A stretch of 64,000 bases of DNA from CAZPNX01 sp964588285 (GTDB lineage Bacteria > Edwardsbacteria > AC1 > EtOH8), in assembly GCA_964588285.1 (NCBI GenBank), contig CAZPNX010000010.1, forward strand, positions 24,009 to 88,008. The letters run 5' to 3'. The position numbers were made by a program, and so were the translations under genes. Shown here one piece after another: positions 46,509-54,342 of the stretch (its first letter is position 1; every line of letters begins with the position of its first letter). A model generated the notes under the pieces. It was not told the DNA's origin, did not search any database, and was given only the letters and a program-made list of their open reading frames with translations.

Positions 46509-46811
46509 TCAGCGGCGGGAGACGGTGTTCAGCCCCTTGCGCATGCCGTGCCTGGGCTTTCGGGCCACCGCCTTGATGGCGTTGACCAGGGCGGCCATGG
46601 TCTGGGCCTTGAGCTGGTCGGTGGAGATGTTGACCATGGTGTGGATGTGGCCGCCGTCGCTGGCCACATAGCGCGGCGGCAGCTGGTTTAGGGCGTAGGC
46701 CATGATGTCCAGCTTGCAGGAGCGGCATTTGCAGACATCGCTGCGCTCCTGCAGTATCTTCTCCAGCTCCTCCTTGACCAGCTTCTCGTTGTAATTGGTG
46801 AGTTTTGCCAT
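46509..46811 (-). CDS. ComFB family protein
   Basis: 100 residues. The late competence protein ComFB family is recognised by LTNYNEKLVKEELEKIL, DVCKCRSCKLDIMAYALNQLPPRYVAS; the CxCxxC cysteines fit the family. Despite the name, most members lie outside competence operons; cyanobacterial relatives have been reported to bind cyclic dinucleotides. A good ribosome-binding site (AGGGGG) precedes the ATG. The 67 bases after it hold nothing clear. Confidence 0.85.
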   Translation of the reverse strand: MAKLTNYNEKLVKEELEKILQERSDVCKCRSCKLDIMAYALNQLPPRYVASDGGHIHTMVNISTDQLKAQTMAALVNAIKAVARKPRHGMRKGLNTVSRR

Positions 46812-46851
46812 CGGTTGGCCCCCTATCTCTTTTGGTGGATCGTTAACAACC

Positions 46852-47313
46852 CTAACGGCCGGGGAAAAACTCTATGGCAAAGGCGCCGGAAAAGCCCAGC
46901 TCCTTGGCCCGCTGCTTGAGCTGGTCGGCCTGGGTGCGGCTCAGACCGTTGCCCGCCTGAACCTTGTGCAGGCCGTCCTGCTCGATGATGAACAACTGAT
47001 GTTCTGGCAGCTTCCAGCGGGCCTCCTCGGCCACCTTGCGGGCGTTCTCCCTGGTGCCCGAGGCGAACAGCTGCACCCTCCAGCCGCTCATCGGGCGGGC
47101 CGGCGGGACGGCCGGGGCCGGCGGCATCTCGGGCTGAGGGGCCTGATTGGCCGCCGGCTGTTCTGGGAACGGCACCTGGGCCGAGCCATCCCGGTGGGTG
47201 GCCGGAGCGGTCTCGGTTAGCGGCTCCTTAGCCGGTTCCTGCATGGCCTGCTTTTTGGGGCAGCCGCATAACATCGCGGCCGCGGCCATCAGCGGAAATA
47301 TCCAGTATTTCAT
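46852..47313 (-). CDS. SPOR-domain lipoprotein
   Basis: 153 residues from ATG 47313, selected because AGGAG lies five bases before it; an earlier in-frame start is at 47328. Lipobox AMLCGC sets the lipidated Cys near residue 17. A Pro/Ala/Gln-rich periplasmic linker leads to a C-terminal SPOR domain (WRVQLFASGTRENARKVAEEARWKL ... HKVQAGNGLSRTQADQLKQRAKELGFSGAFAIEF), which binds denuded peptidoglycan at division sites. Confidence 0.9.
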   Translation of the reverse strand: MKYWIFPLMAAAAMLCGCPKKQAMQEPAKEPLTETAPATHRDGSAQVPFPEQPAANQAPQPEMPPAPAVPPARPMSGWRVQLFASGTRENARKVAEEARWKLPEHQLFIIEQDGLHKVQAGNGLSRTQADQLKQRAKELGFSGAFAIEFFPGR

Positions 47314-47409
47314 GTTGACTCCTATCATGATCTTCTTTTCGACTGAGAATTTTTAATTGTCAAAACCGCATCCTTTTCGAATCCTTCGGTGGTTTTAGGT
47401 GACCGCGCT

Positions 47410-48519
47410 TCAAAGAAATTCGGCCTCCCCGGCCCGGCCCAATTCCTCGACCACCCTCCGCACTTCCTGGGCCCGCTCCCGGCGGCAAACCAGCACCGCG
47501 TCGCCGGAGCGCACCACCACCAGACCCTCCACCCCCAGCAGGGCCACCAGGCCCTGGTCGCAGACCACGATGTTGTTTTTTGAGTCTAAGGCCAGGGCTT
47601 TGCCCGAAACCCGGTTGCCCGATCCGTCCCCGGGATAATACCGGGCCGCCGCCTCCCAGGAGCCAAGGTCGTCCCAGCCGAAATCGCCTGGGACCACCGC
47701 CACCCCTCGACACTGGTCGGTGCCGGCTCTGGCGGCCTTCTCCATCACTCCATAGTCGATGGAGATCTTTTCCAGGGGTTGGAAGTATTGGCGGAAAACC
47801 TCGGGCCCGGCTCCCAACCCGCCCCGCGATTGCCAGTTCATGGTCGCTTGGTACAAAGCGGCCATATGCTCTCTGATCTGCTCCAGGATGATGGAGACCT
47901 TCCAGGCGAAAATGCCGCCGTTCCATAGGAATGTCCCGCTGGCGACAAATTCCTCGGCCGTTTTGGGATCCGGCTTTTCCCTGAAACTTTTAACCCCAAA
48001 ACATCCCTCGTCCCCCAGGGGTTTCCCCAGCTCGATATAACCATAACCTGTCTCCGGCCGCTCCGGCCTGAGCCCGATGGTAGCCAGATATCCCTGCTCC
48101 CCCAGCCCCACCGCCTTGGCCAGCACCGAACGAAAAGCCCCTACCTCTCGAATGTGGTGGTCCGAAGGCAGGACCAGCATCACCGCCTCCGGGTCGCTGC
48201 GGGCGATCTCGGAGGCCGCCATGGCGATGGCCGGAGCCGTGTTCCTTCCCATAGGCTCGCCGATCACCTTGGGCTCGGTTCCGACCACAGAGGACACAGC
48301 CTGAGCCAGATCGGTGCTGGTGATGATCCACTGCCTGGCAGGCGGCGCCAGGGGCGCCACCCGGACCAGCGTCTCCTCGATCATGGTTTTTCCGCCGGTC
48401 AGGGCTTGAAGCTGTTTGGGCCGGGCCGCCCGGCTTTTAGGCCAGAACCTCTCGCCCCGTCCTCCGGCCAGCACCACGGCATAGATTCTTGTGTTCTTGT
48501 CCACTATACTACTTATCAA
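47410..48519 (-). CDS. mannose-1-phosphate guanylyltransferase
   Basis: 369 residues. Makes GDP-mannose from GTP and mannose-1-phosphate. Motifs: VVLAGGRGERFWPKSRAARPKQ, PEAVMLVLPSDHHI, GYGYIELG, KPDPKTAEEFVASGTFLWNGGIFAW and FGWDDLGSWEA are typical of ManC/GMP (RfbM-type without the isomerase domain). Start ambiguous: TTG 48519 or GTG 48504, neither with a Shine-Dalgarno. The product would feed the DPM1-like mannosyltransferase at 37085-37798 and mannose-containing surface glycans. Confidence 0.93.
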   Translation of the reverse strand: MISSIVDKNTRIYAVVLAGGRGERFWPKSRAARPKQLQALTGGKTMIEETLVRVAPLAPPARQWIITSTDLAQAVSSVVGTEPKVIGEPMGRNTAPAIAMAASEIARSDPEAVMLVLPSDHHIREVGAFRSVLAKAVGLGEQGYLATIGLRPERPETGYGYIELGKPLGDEGCFGVKSFREKPDPKTAEEFVASGTFLWNGGIFAWKVSIILEQIREHMAALYQATMNWQSRGGLGAGPEVFRQYFQPLEKISIDYGVMEKAARAGTDQCRGVAVVPGDFGWDDLGSWEAAARYYPGDGSGNRVSGKALALDSKNNIVVCDQGLVALLGVEGLVVVRSGDAVLVCRRERAQEVRRVVEELGRAGEAEFL

Positions 48520-48524
48520 TAGTA

Positions 48525-49484
48525 TTATACGGAGCGGCCGCTTTCGGCCTCTGCCTTAATTGCGGCCGCCAACAGCGGCACCATGATCTCGTGATGTCCG
48601 GTGAAGCTGTAGCCACGGCCGCCGGCCGCCGTCGGTCGTTCCACCACGTTGACGTTAGGGCGGTAGTGCTGGATCATGTCGAAATTGGCGGCGGAAAAAT
48701 TTCCCACCCGGTTTCCCAGATTGCGGGCCACGGTCAGAGCTTTGAGGAAGACCTCCGGCAGGATGACGGTCGAGCCCAGGTTTATCACCACCCCCCCGGA
48801 CAGCTTGCCGACTTGGTGAGCCAAAATGCGGAAATCCCGGTGGCTGGCCAGTCCGGCGGCCCCGCCGTCGAACGATGGGTGCTGGTGGACGATGTCGGTG
48901 CCGATGGCCAGGTGGACCGTGGCCGGCAGACCCAGCCGGCGGCAGGCGGCCAGCAGACTCAACCGACGGTATCTGGCTTTTTCCTCCTCCAAAAAAAGGC
49001 CCAAAGCCTCGCCGAAGCCCAGGTCCTGAGCGTCTCCCTTGTTGACCGCCCCATTGAGTAGGTCGGCCGTCTCCCTAGCCATGCCGAAAGACCCGTCCTC
49101 CAGCCCCCGGGCCACATCCTCCGAGGTCTGGCCCCACCAGGCCATCTCGAAGTCGTGGATGGCGCCGGCCCCGTTCAACGCCAGTCCGGTGAGGTAGCCT
49201 CGTTCCATGAGATCGATCAGCACCGGGCTCAGGCCGCACTTGATGGGATGGGCCCCCATCATCAGGATCACCGGGCGGCCCCGTTTCCTGGCCCGGACGA
49301 TGTCCCCGGCCAGGCTTTTCAGGTCCTTGGCCTTGAGGATGCGGGGCAGGCTTTTTAGGAAACCGGCCACTGTTTGGCCCGGCCGCGAAGTTTTAGCCAG
49401 CATGGAGGCCGCCACCTTGCTGCGCCTCTGTGCGATCGAGTGTCTTTTGACCTGGGTCAGGTCTGCTTCTTTGAATCTTCCCAT
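48525..49484 (-). CDS. deoxyhypusine-synthase-like protein of unknown function
   Basis: 319 residues, cytoplasmic. The centre (PVILMMGAHPIKCGLSPVLIDLMERGYLTGLALNGAGAIHDFEMAWWG) matches the layout of deoxyhypusine synthase (NAD-binding Rossmann-like fold: G-x-x-x-x-x-G-L-x-x-x-I-x-x-L, then GAG-x-x-H-D). The C-terminal part ends VNVVERPTAAGGRGYSFTGHHEIMVPLLAAAI. Bacteria lack eIF5A, and the catalytic Lys context of true DHS is not evident, so the reaction is unknown; homospermidine-synthase-like or other activities are possible. Neighbours are a GMP synthase of sugar type and a DUF3108 gene. Confidence 0.6.
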   Translation of the reverse strand: MGRFKEADLTQVKRHSIAQRRSKVAASMLAKTSRPGQTVAGFLKSLPRILKAKDLKSLAGDIVRARKRGRPVILMMGAHPIKCGLSPVLIDLMERGYLTGLALNGAGAIHDFEMAWWGQTSEDVARGLEDGSFGMARETADLLNGAVNKGDAQDLGFGEALGLFLEEEKARYRRLSLLAACRRLGLPATVHLAIGTDIVHQHPSFDGGAAGLASHRDFRILAHQVGKLSGGVVINLGSTVILPEVFLKALTVARNLGNRVGNFSAANFDMIQHYRPNVNVVERPTAAGGRGYSFTGHHEIMVPLLAAAIKAEAESGRSV

Positions 49485-49488
49485 GGGG

Positions 49489-50238
49489 CTAGTCTATCGG
49501 TGGATAATATTCCTTGAGGACCCCGTTTATGGAACCGATGATGATCTTGCTTTTCATCAGCACCGGGATGCGCCGCCGGTCGTCGGTCAGCCACACCCAC
49601 AGCCGGCCCTTGTGCTCGAACAAACCCGGGGTGCGCAGCACCGGCTCCACCACCAGGCAATCCACCTGGCCGAAGATGGTTTTCTGCCTCTCCCGGCGCA
49701 GCACCCTGACCTCCAGGGGATAATTCTTTTTGTCGGTGTGGTTGTCGATGTAAAGCGACTGGCCGACCTCCAGGGGAAACATCCGATAGTAGAACAGGGT
49801 CAGCAGGATGTCCCGGGAGCCGGGCACCAGGTCCACCACCTGTCCGGTGCTGTAAATGGCCTGGTTGGCCTGGTGGTCGAACTCCACCTCCTCCTGGTGG
49901 CGGTAGCTTCCCTCCTGAATCCTTTTCTGGAACTTCAGCGAGATCAGAGCCTCGGAATCAACGAACGATTCGGAGCGGTCGTGCACCCGGTAGAACTTGG
50001 AGAAGAAGGGGTTGGACCAGGTCTCGTTGACCAGATGGTAGGCCGGACGACCCCGGGCCCAGGTCAGCTGGCTGTCGATGCGGATGTAGGAAAATCCGGC
50101 GTTGATCCCGGCATACTCTATGGAGTAGAGCAGTTTTTCCCCGCGCTGCAGTTTGGAGCCCGCAGGCAGGGTCGGTGCCGATTGGCCGGCCAGAGCCGTG
50201 GATATTATAAGGGTTATGCCGGCTGTTATCAGCATCAT
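49489..50238 (-). CDS. DUF3108 domain exported protein
   Basis: 249 residues with a signal peptide (1-17, LITAGITLIISTALAG). DUF3108 core: GEKLLYSIEYAGINAGFSYIRI, FRVHDRSESFVDSEALISLKFQKRIQEGSYRHQEEVEFDH, followed by the LFYYRMFPLEVGQSLYIDN and VEPVLRTPGLFEHKGRLWVWLTDD segments. The family is periplasmic beta-rich and has no defined function. ATG overlaps the upstream GT9 stop (ATGA). Confidence 0.88.
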   Translation of the reverse strand: MMLITAGITLIISTALAGQSAPTLPAGSKLQRGEKLLYSIEYAGINAGFSYIRIDSQLTWARGRPAYHLVNETWSNPFFSKFYRVHDRSESFVDSEALISLKFQKRIQEGSYRHQEEVEFDHQANQAIYSTGQVVDLVPGSRDILLTLFYYRMFPLEVGQSLYIDNHTDKKNYPLEVRVLRRERQKTIFGQVDCLVVEPVLRTPGLFEHKGRLWVWLTDDRRRIPVLMKSKIIIGSINGVLKEYYPPID

Positions 50239-51260
50239 GGCTTATTCAGCATCTCCATGGCTTTGGCGAACACCGCTTCGATCGTCAACGATTCCATGCA
50301 GTCCCAATGCGGACAGCTTGCCCCCATACATTTCCGGCAGACCGGCACCTCCGGAATCAATGCCCAATGGCCCGGCCCGTATGGCCCCCAGCGCCTTGGC
50401 AGACAGGGTTTGACCGGACAGTAGATTCCCAAAACCTTAGTCCCGACCGCGGCGGCCATATGGAGCGGCCCGGTGCTGTTGGAGACCACCAGGTCGGCCA
50501 GCGACAGAGTGGCTGCCAGTTCTGCCAGATCCAGGTTCGAGATCCACTTCGGCTTGGAAACCATCCCGAGCTCCATCTCCTGCCGCAACTTCTCCTCGCC
50601 CGGCCCCAGGGTGACGGCCACAGCCAACCCCTTCTCCCCGAGCCGGTCGGCCAGCCGGGCGAAGTTCCTCAGAGGCCAGTCTCGGGCCGAACCGCCGCTG
50701 CCGGGATGAAGGATCACCAGTTTTTCGGCTCCCAAAACCAGCTTGGCCCCGGCCGCCTCCCTATGTTTGGGATCGATTGTCATCTGGGGATAGCTCTCCT
50801 GGCCCAAAGCCTCCCGGCCATCCAGGCCTAATCCTCGGGCCACCAGCTCCAGGTTCAGCTCCAGCTCGTGCCTTTGGCTCTCCCTGCGGTGCAGGGGCAC
50901 CCGGCGATTGAACAGAAAGCTGTAAAACCGGTAGGCGGTGCCGACGCGGACGGGGATGCCTGATAGAAAGAGCGCCCAGGCCAACCTGGCGGTGGGATAC
51001 AACAACACCGCGGCCTGGTACTTACGAACTTTGATCTCCCGCGATAAGGACCAAACCCCGCCTCCCTTATCCACCATCACCTGGTCGACGTCCGAAGCCA
51101 GGCCCGCCAGGGGCGCGGTGTATGGCCGGGTCAAAAAATGAACTTCGGCTTTGGGATAATGGCGTTTAATGAGCCCGGCGGCGGGAAGCGACAGCACCAC
51201 GTCACCGATGCGGTCGATGCGGACCAACAGAATCCTTTTTAACAAGGAGAAGGACTTCAA
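50235..51260 (-). CDS. family 9 glycosyltransferase (heptosyltransferase-like)
   Basis: 341 residues from TTG 51260, which overlaps the upstream stop as TTGA; the frame is open to 51365 but that would overlap the neighbour deeply. GT9 fold: ILLVRIDRIGDVVLSLPAAGLIKRHYP, HPGSGGSARDWPLRNFARLADRL, VVSNSTGPLHMAAAVGTKVLGIYCP. The C-terminus has a Cys-rich patch VCRKCMGASCPHWDCM common in this family. Likely transfers heptose or a related sugar during LPS-core or other glycan assembly. Confidence 0.9.
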   Translation of the reverse strand: MKSFSLLKRILLVRIDRIGDVVLSLPAAGLIKRHYPKAEVHFLTRPYTAPLAGLASDVDQVMVDKGGGVWSLSREIKVRKYQAAVLLYPTARLAWALFLSGIPVRVGTAYRFYSFLFNRRVPLHRRESQRHELELNLELVARGLGLDGREALGQESYPQMTIDPKHREAAGAKLVLGAEKLVILHPGSGGSARDWPLRNFARLADRLGEKGLAVAVTLGPGEEKLRQEMELGMVSKPKWISNLDLAELAATLSLADLVVSNSTGPLHMAAAVGTKVLGIYCPVKPCLPRRWGPYGPGHWALIPEVPVCRKCMGASCPHWDCMESLTIEAVFAKAMEMLNKP

Positions 51261-52402
51261 CTCCCGGATTTCTCCAGCCGACCAACCCCCCGCACCACCG
51301 CCGCCAACATGGCTTCCAGATCCAGCTCTTTGAGGCAGCCAAGGTGGTCGCAGCTCTTTTTCCAACAGGGGGCGCAGTCAAGCTTGGAGACGATCTTCTC
51401 GCCCCGGCCGAAGAGCTCGATCTCCGAAGCGCAGGACAGGCCGAACCAGACCACCACCCATTTTTTGAGGGCGATGGCCATGTGCATGGCCGAGGTGTCG
51501 CCGGTGACCACCAGATCGCAGGCCTGGAGATAAACTATGCCACGCCTAAGGCCCTCGGTGGTCGGGCTGTTCAATACTAGCCCTTTTGACTTTTTTTGGA
51601 TCTCCAGGTTGCGCTCGGTCTCGGCCTTGCCTCCCAACAGCACCAGTTTGGCCCGGGGCAGGGCCTGATGTATCTTCATGATCAGCCACAGGTGCTGGTC
51701 AATGGTCATCTTCTTATTGGGAAACAGATCGGAGCAGCCGGTGTTGAATCCGATGACCGTATCCCCATCGCCCATCCGGTTTTTGCGCCGGAACTCTCGG
51801 GCCAGGGCCTTCTCCTCATCGGTCAATTCCAAAATGTACTCGTCCTGGCGGTAATCCAGCTTGAGAGCCTGGGCCAGGAATCGCACTCCGGTCACCCGGT
51901 TTTCCTTGAATTTGAGCCGGTCGTCCAGCCCCAGCCGGTAGGCGTATTCCGCCTCCCGGTTGAAGGGAACGATGGCCCCGCGCCGGTCCAGTCCGAATCC
52001 CAATTTCTCCCCGGCCGGCACCAGCATGGCCAGGGCGTCGGAGCGGTAAGCCTTGTCTACCGAGTAAAGACGATGGTAGCAGATGGACTGCAGTATGGTT
52101 ATCGTTTCGAAATCGTAGGGCCAGACCCGGTCGATCAACGGATTGTTGGCTAAAAGGGGCATGGCCGCCGGCAGGGTCACCCAGTGGACGGTGGATTGCG
52201 GGTCCCTCCTCTTGACGGCCGGCAACAGGGCCGTGGTCATCAGCACCGCCCCCAGGGCGTCCAGATTGATGATCAGCACCATCCGGCCCCGAGGTTGCCT
52301 GTGTTTACAGCGACGGCACACCATACCCGGACTGCAGGGCTTGTAGCCGGTAAATTTTTTACAGTCTACGGATGTTTTCACAACGTTTCCCCTGTTGATC
52401 AT
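51257..52402 (-). CDS. family 9 glycosyltransferase with N-terminal Cys motif
   Basis: 381 residues. The GT9 core begins at about residue 40 (GRMVLIINLDALGAVLMTTALLPAVKRRDP) with FNTGCSDLFPNKKMTIDQHLWLI and VVTGDTSAMHMAIALKKWVVVWFG. It is preceded by a 39-residue extension with four cysteines (C14, C23, C29, C32) that looks like a small metal-binding knuckle, and it also has the C-terminal CAPCWKKSCDHLGC patch. Forms a tandem pair with the next GT9 gene (TTGA overlap). Confidence 0.88.
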   Translation of the reverse strand: MINRGNVVKTSVDCKKFTGYKPCSPGMVCRRCKHRQPRGRMVLIINLDALGAVLMTTALLPAVKRRDPQSTVHWVTLPAAMPLLANNPLIDRVWPYDFETITILQSICYHRLYSVDKAYRSDALAMLVPAGEKLGFGLDRRGAIVPFNREAEYAYRLGLDDRLKFKENRVTGVRFLAQALKLDYRQDEYILELTDEEKALAREFRRKNRMGDGDTVIGFNTGCSDLFPNKKMTIDQHLWLIMKIHQALPRAKLVLLGGKAETERNLEIQKKSKGLVLNSPTTEGLRRGIVYLQACDLVVTGDTSAMHMAIALKKWVVVWFGLSCASEIELFGRGEKIVSKLDCAPCWKKSCDHLGCLKELDLEAMLAAVVRGVGRLEKSGS

Positions 52403-52411
52403 CGATTTAGA

Positions 52412-53701
52412 TTAAAGAGACAGGGAAAAAGCCGCCCCCACCGAAAGCCGCGGCAGCCGGTAGCGGGTGACTTCCATGGTGGTGTATGAGACCTGCCGCG
52501 GGGGAAGTCCGCTTTCCCGGTAGATCTCCTCCACGGCGATGGCCAAGGGGCTGATACCTCTGCCTCCCAGCCGATAGGTGGCCAAAAAGTTAAAGCCCAT
52601 GCGTCTCGGCCTCCATTCAAAACCGGCCCTCAAAAACGGAAGCGACGCCAATCCTTCCACCTTCCCCCCCTCCGGCAGCCCCCCCGACGGGGACAGAAAA
52701 TAACATCGGACCTCTGTTACATTATTGTTGTGGGGGAAAAACAGCTTGGCCATGGAGGACACTACCTGGTCGACCCTGGTTCGTTCCCATCCTGTCCCGG
52801 CATAGCCGTAAAGATCCCCATACAGCCTGGCTGTACCGCACAAGGTTACCGATAAAGCCGAGGCATTGACATACATTAGAAGACGGGAATGCTCGATCGG
52901 ATTGTCTGGGTTGTACATGTCGATTATGTTCTGTCCTGCGGAGGTGGAATAACCATGCCCGGTATAGGCCACATCCAGCATCAGCCGAAGTCGGTAGGTC
53001 AGACGGATGCCGCCGGTAAACTCGGCGGTCTCGTCGATGGCCAGCCGGTTGGTTTCGATCCGGACGGTGTTGAGCCCCAGATAGCTGCTGGAGATCAGAC
53101 GGCCGGGGTATTCCTCGGCCAGATACCGCTCGGAATACATGGCCTGCAGATAGGGTTGCAACGTCCAGATCCTGTGCTTCCACCTTAAATAACGTCCCAG
53201 CATTTTTTGGAAACGGTCGGCCGGAATGGACAACTCCCGGGTGGAAATCTCGCCATCACGAGCCGGATCCGAAAGCTGCACCGTTATATCGTAGCAATCC
53301 TCCCGCCGGCTCACCTTTCCCGTCACCAAAACCTTGGCGGCATAGATGCCCGGCAGGCTCTGCCCATGGTCGTTGGCATTCTGGCTGCTTTGGGCAGCAT
53401 CACCGAATGCGACCTGTAGTTTTTTAAAACAGTTAAGATGCCTGACCAAGATCTCGGCGGCCAAAACACCTATGTTCTCGCGCTTGTATGTCTCCTCGGT
53501 GTCAAAGGGTTTAACGATGACCGACATCGGACCCGAGTCCCGGCTGCCCCGGAAACGGGACACCGAATACTCGGTCAGGGCCTGCTCCACCACCCCGGAC
53601 AGATCGGAAGTGGCCGCTTTCGCTTTTAGGGGCATAATCAGCGTCAACAGACAGGCGCCCAATGCCGGCGCCTTCTTGAGGATGTGGTGCTTTGCCCTCA
53701 C
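52412..53701 (-). CDS. outer-membrane-like protein with periplasmic N-terminal domain
   Basis: 429 residues starting GTG, overlapping the recR stop (GTGA). Signal peptide 1-30 (ACLLTLIMPLKAKAA). Residues 40-165 form a soluble alpha/beta domain (MSVIVKPFDTEETYKRENIGVLAAEILVRHLNCF ... AAKVLVTGKVSRREDCYDITVQL) resembling the CsgG/FlgO/TolB-N class of periplasmic domains; the rest (170-429) is beta-barrel-like and ends SVGAAFSLSL. No named family. It may be the first gene of the envelope block that continues with the two GT9 enzymes. Confidence 0.65.
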   Translation of the reverse strand: MRAKHHILKKAPALGACLLTLIMPLKAKAATSDLSGVVEQALTEYSVSRFRGSRDSGPMSVIVKPFDTEETYKRENIGVLAAEILVRHLNCFKKLQVAFGDAAQSSQNANDHGQSLPGIYAAKVLVTGKVSRREDCYDITVQLSDPARDGEISTRELSIPADRFQKMLGRYLRWKHRIWTLQPYLQAMYSERYLAEEYPGRLISSSYLGLNTVRIETNRLAIDETAEFTGGIRLTYRLRLMLDVAYTGHGYSTSAGQNIIDMYNPDNPIEHSRLLMYVNASALSVTLCGTARLYGDLYGYAGTGWERTRVDQVVSSMAKLFFPHNNNVTEVRCYFLSPSGGLPEGGKVEGLASLPFLRAGFEWRPRRMGFNFLATYRLGGRGISPLAIAVEEIYRESGLPPRQVSYTTMEVTRYRLPRLSVGAAFSLSL

Positions 53702-54300
53702 AGCTCCATCCTTCCTTCGAGGGCCCGGGCCAGTGTGACCTCGTCCGAGAACTCCAGATCGCTGCCCACCGGCAGGCCCCGGGCGATCCTGGTGACCCTG
53801 ATTCCCAGCGGCTTTATCAGCCTGGTAAGATAGACGGCGGTGGCCTCGCCCTCGGCATTGGGATTGGTGGCCACTATCACCTCCCTAACCGAAGTGCGCC
53901 CCAGCCGCTCCATCAACTCCCGGATCCTGATGTCGTCAGGGCCGATGCCGTCTAAGGGAGAGAGATGTCCCTGAAGCACATGGAAAAGCCCGCGATACTC
54001 GGCGGTGCGTTCCACTGCCAGCAGGTCGCTGGCCTCCTCCACCACGCAGATCTGAGCCGGATCGCGTTTGGGGTCGCGGCAGATGCCGCAAAGCTCTTCC
54101 TCGGAGGCATTGAAGCATTCCCGGCAGAAGCGCACCTTGTCCTTGAGCTCGATGATGGCCTGGGCCAGGGCCCGGGCTTCTTGGGGCGGCGACTTGAGAA
54201 GATGAAAGGCCAGCCTCTGAGCGGTCTTGCGCCCGATGCCAGGGAGCTTCATCAGTTCGTCTATGGTCCGGCCAAGTGCCGGGGAATTATAATTCACCAT
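53698..54300 (-). CDS. recR: recombination protein RecR
   Basis: 200 residues, the RecFOR pathway clamp. Helix-hairpin-helix LMKLPGIGRKTAQRLAFHLL, zinc finger CRECFNASEEELCGIC, Toprim domain ICVVEEASDLLAVERTAEYRGLFHVLQGHLSPLDGIGPDDIRI and the terminal RARGLPVGSDLEFSDEVTLARALEGR-like segment are all present. It follows dnaX by 42 bases; the ybaB/ebfC gene that usually lies between them is absent. Confidence 0.97.
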   Translation of the reverse strand: MVNYNSPALGRTIDELMKLPGIGRKTAQRLAFHLLKSPPQEARALAQAIIELKDKVRFCRECFNASEEELCGICRDPKRDPAQICVVEEASDLLAVERTAEYRGLFHVLQGHLSPLDGIGPDDIRIRELMERLGRTSVREVIVATNPNAEGEATAVYLTRLIKPLGIRVTRIARGLPVGSDLEFSDEVTLARALEGRMEL

Positions 54301-54342
54301 CGGATGGCCATTGCCTTATCTATCATGAGGCGGCCCAAATTT

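Noticed and set aside
46509..46811. Competence operon indicated by ComFB
   Set aside because: No comFA, comFC, comEC or pilus genes are nearby, and the family is mostly unrelated to competence.
47329..47409. Possible terminator after the mannose-1-phosphate guanylyltransferase gene
   Set aside because: AAAACC/GGTTTT arms exist but the loop is long and no T-tract follows.
54301..54342. ybaB/ebfC expected between dnaX and recR
   Set aside because: Only 42 bases lie between the genes and they contain no ORF, so the gene is absent here.
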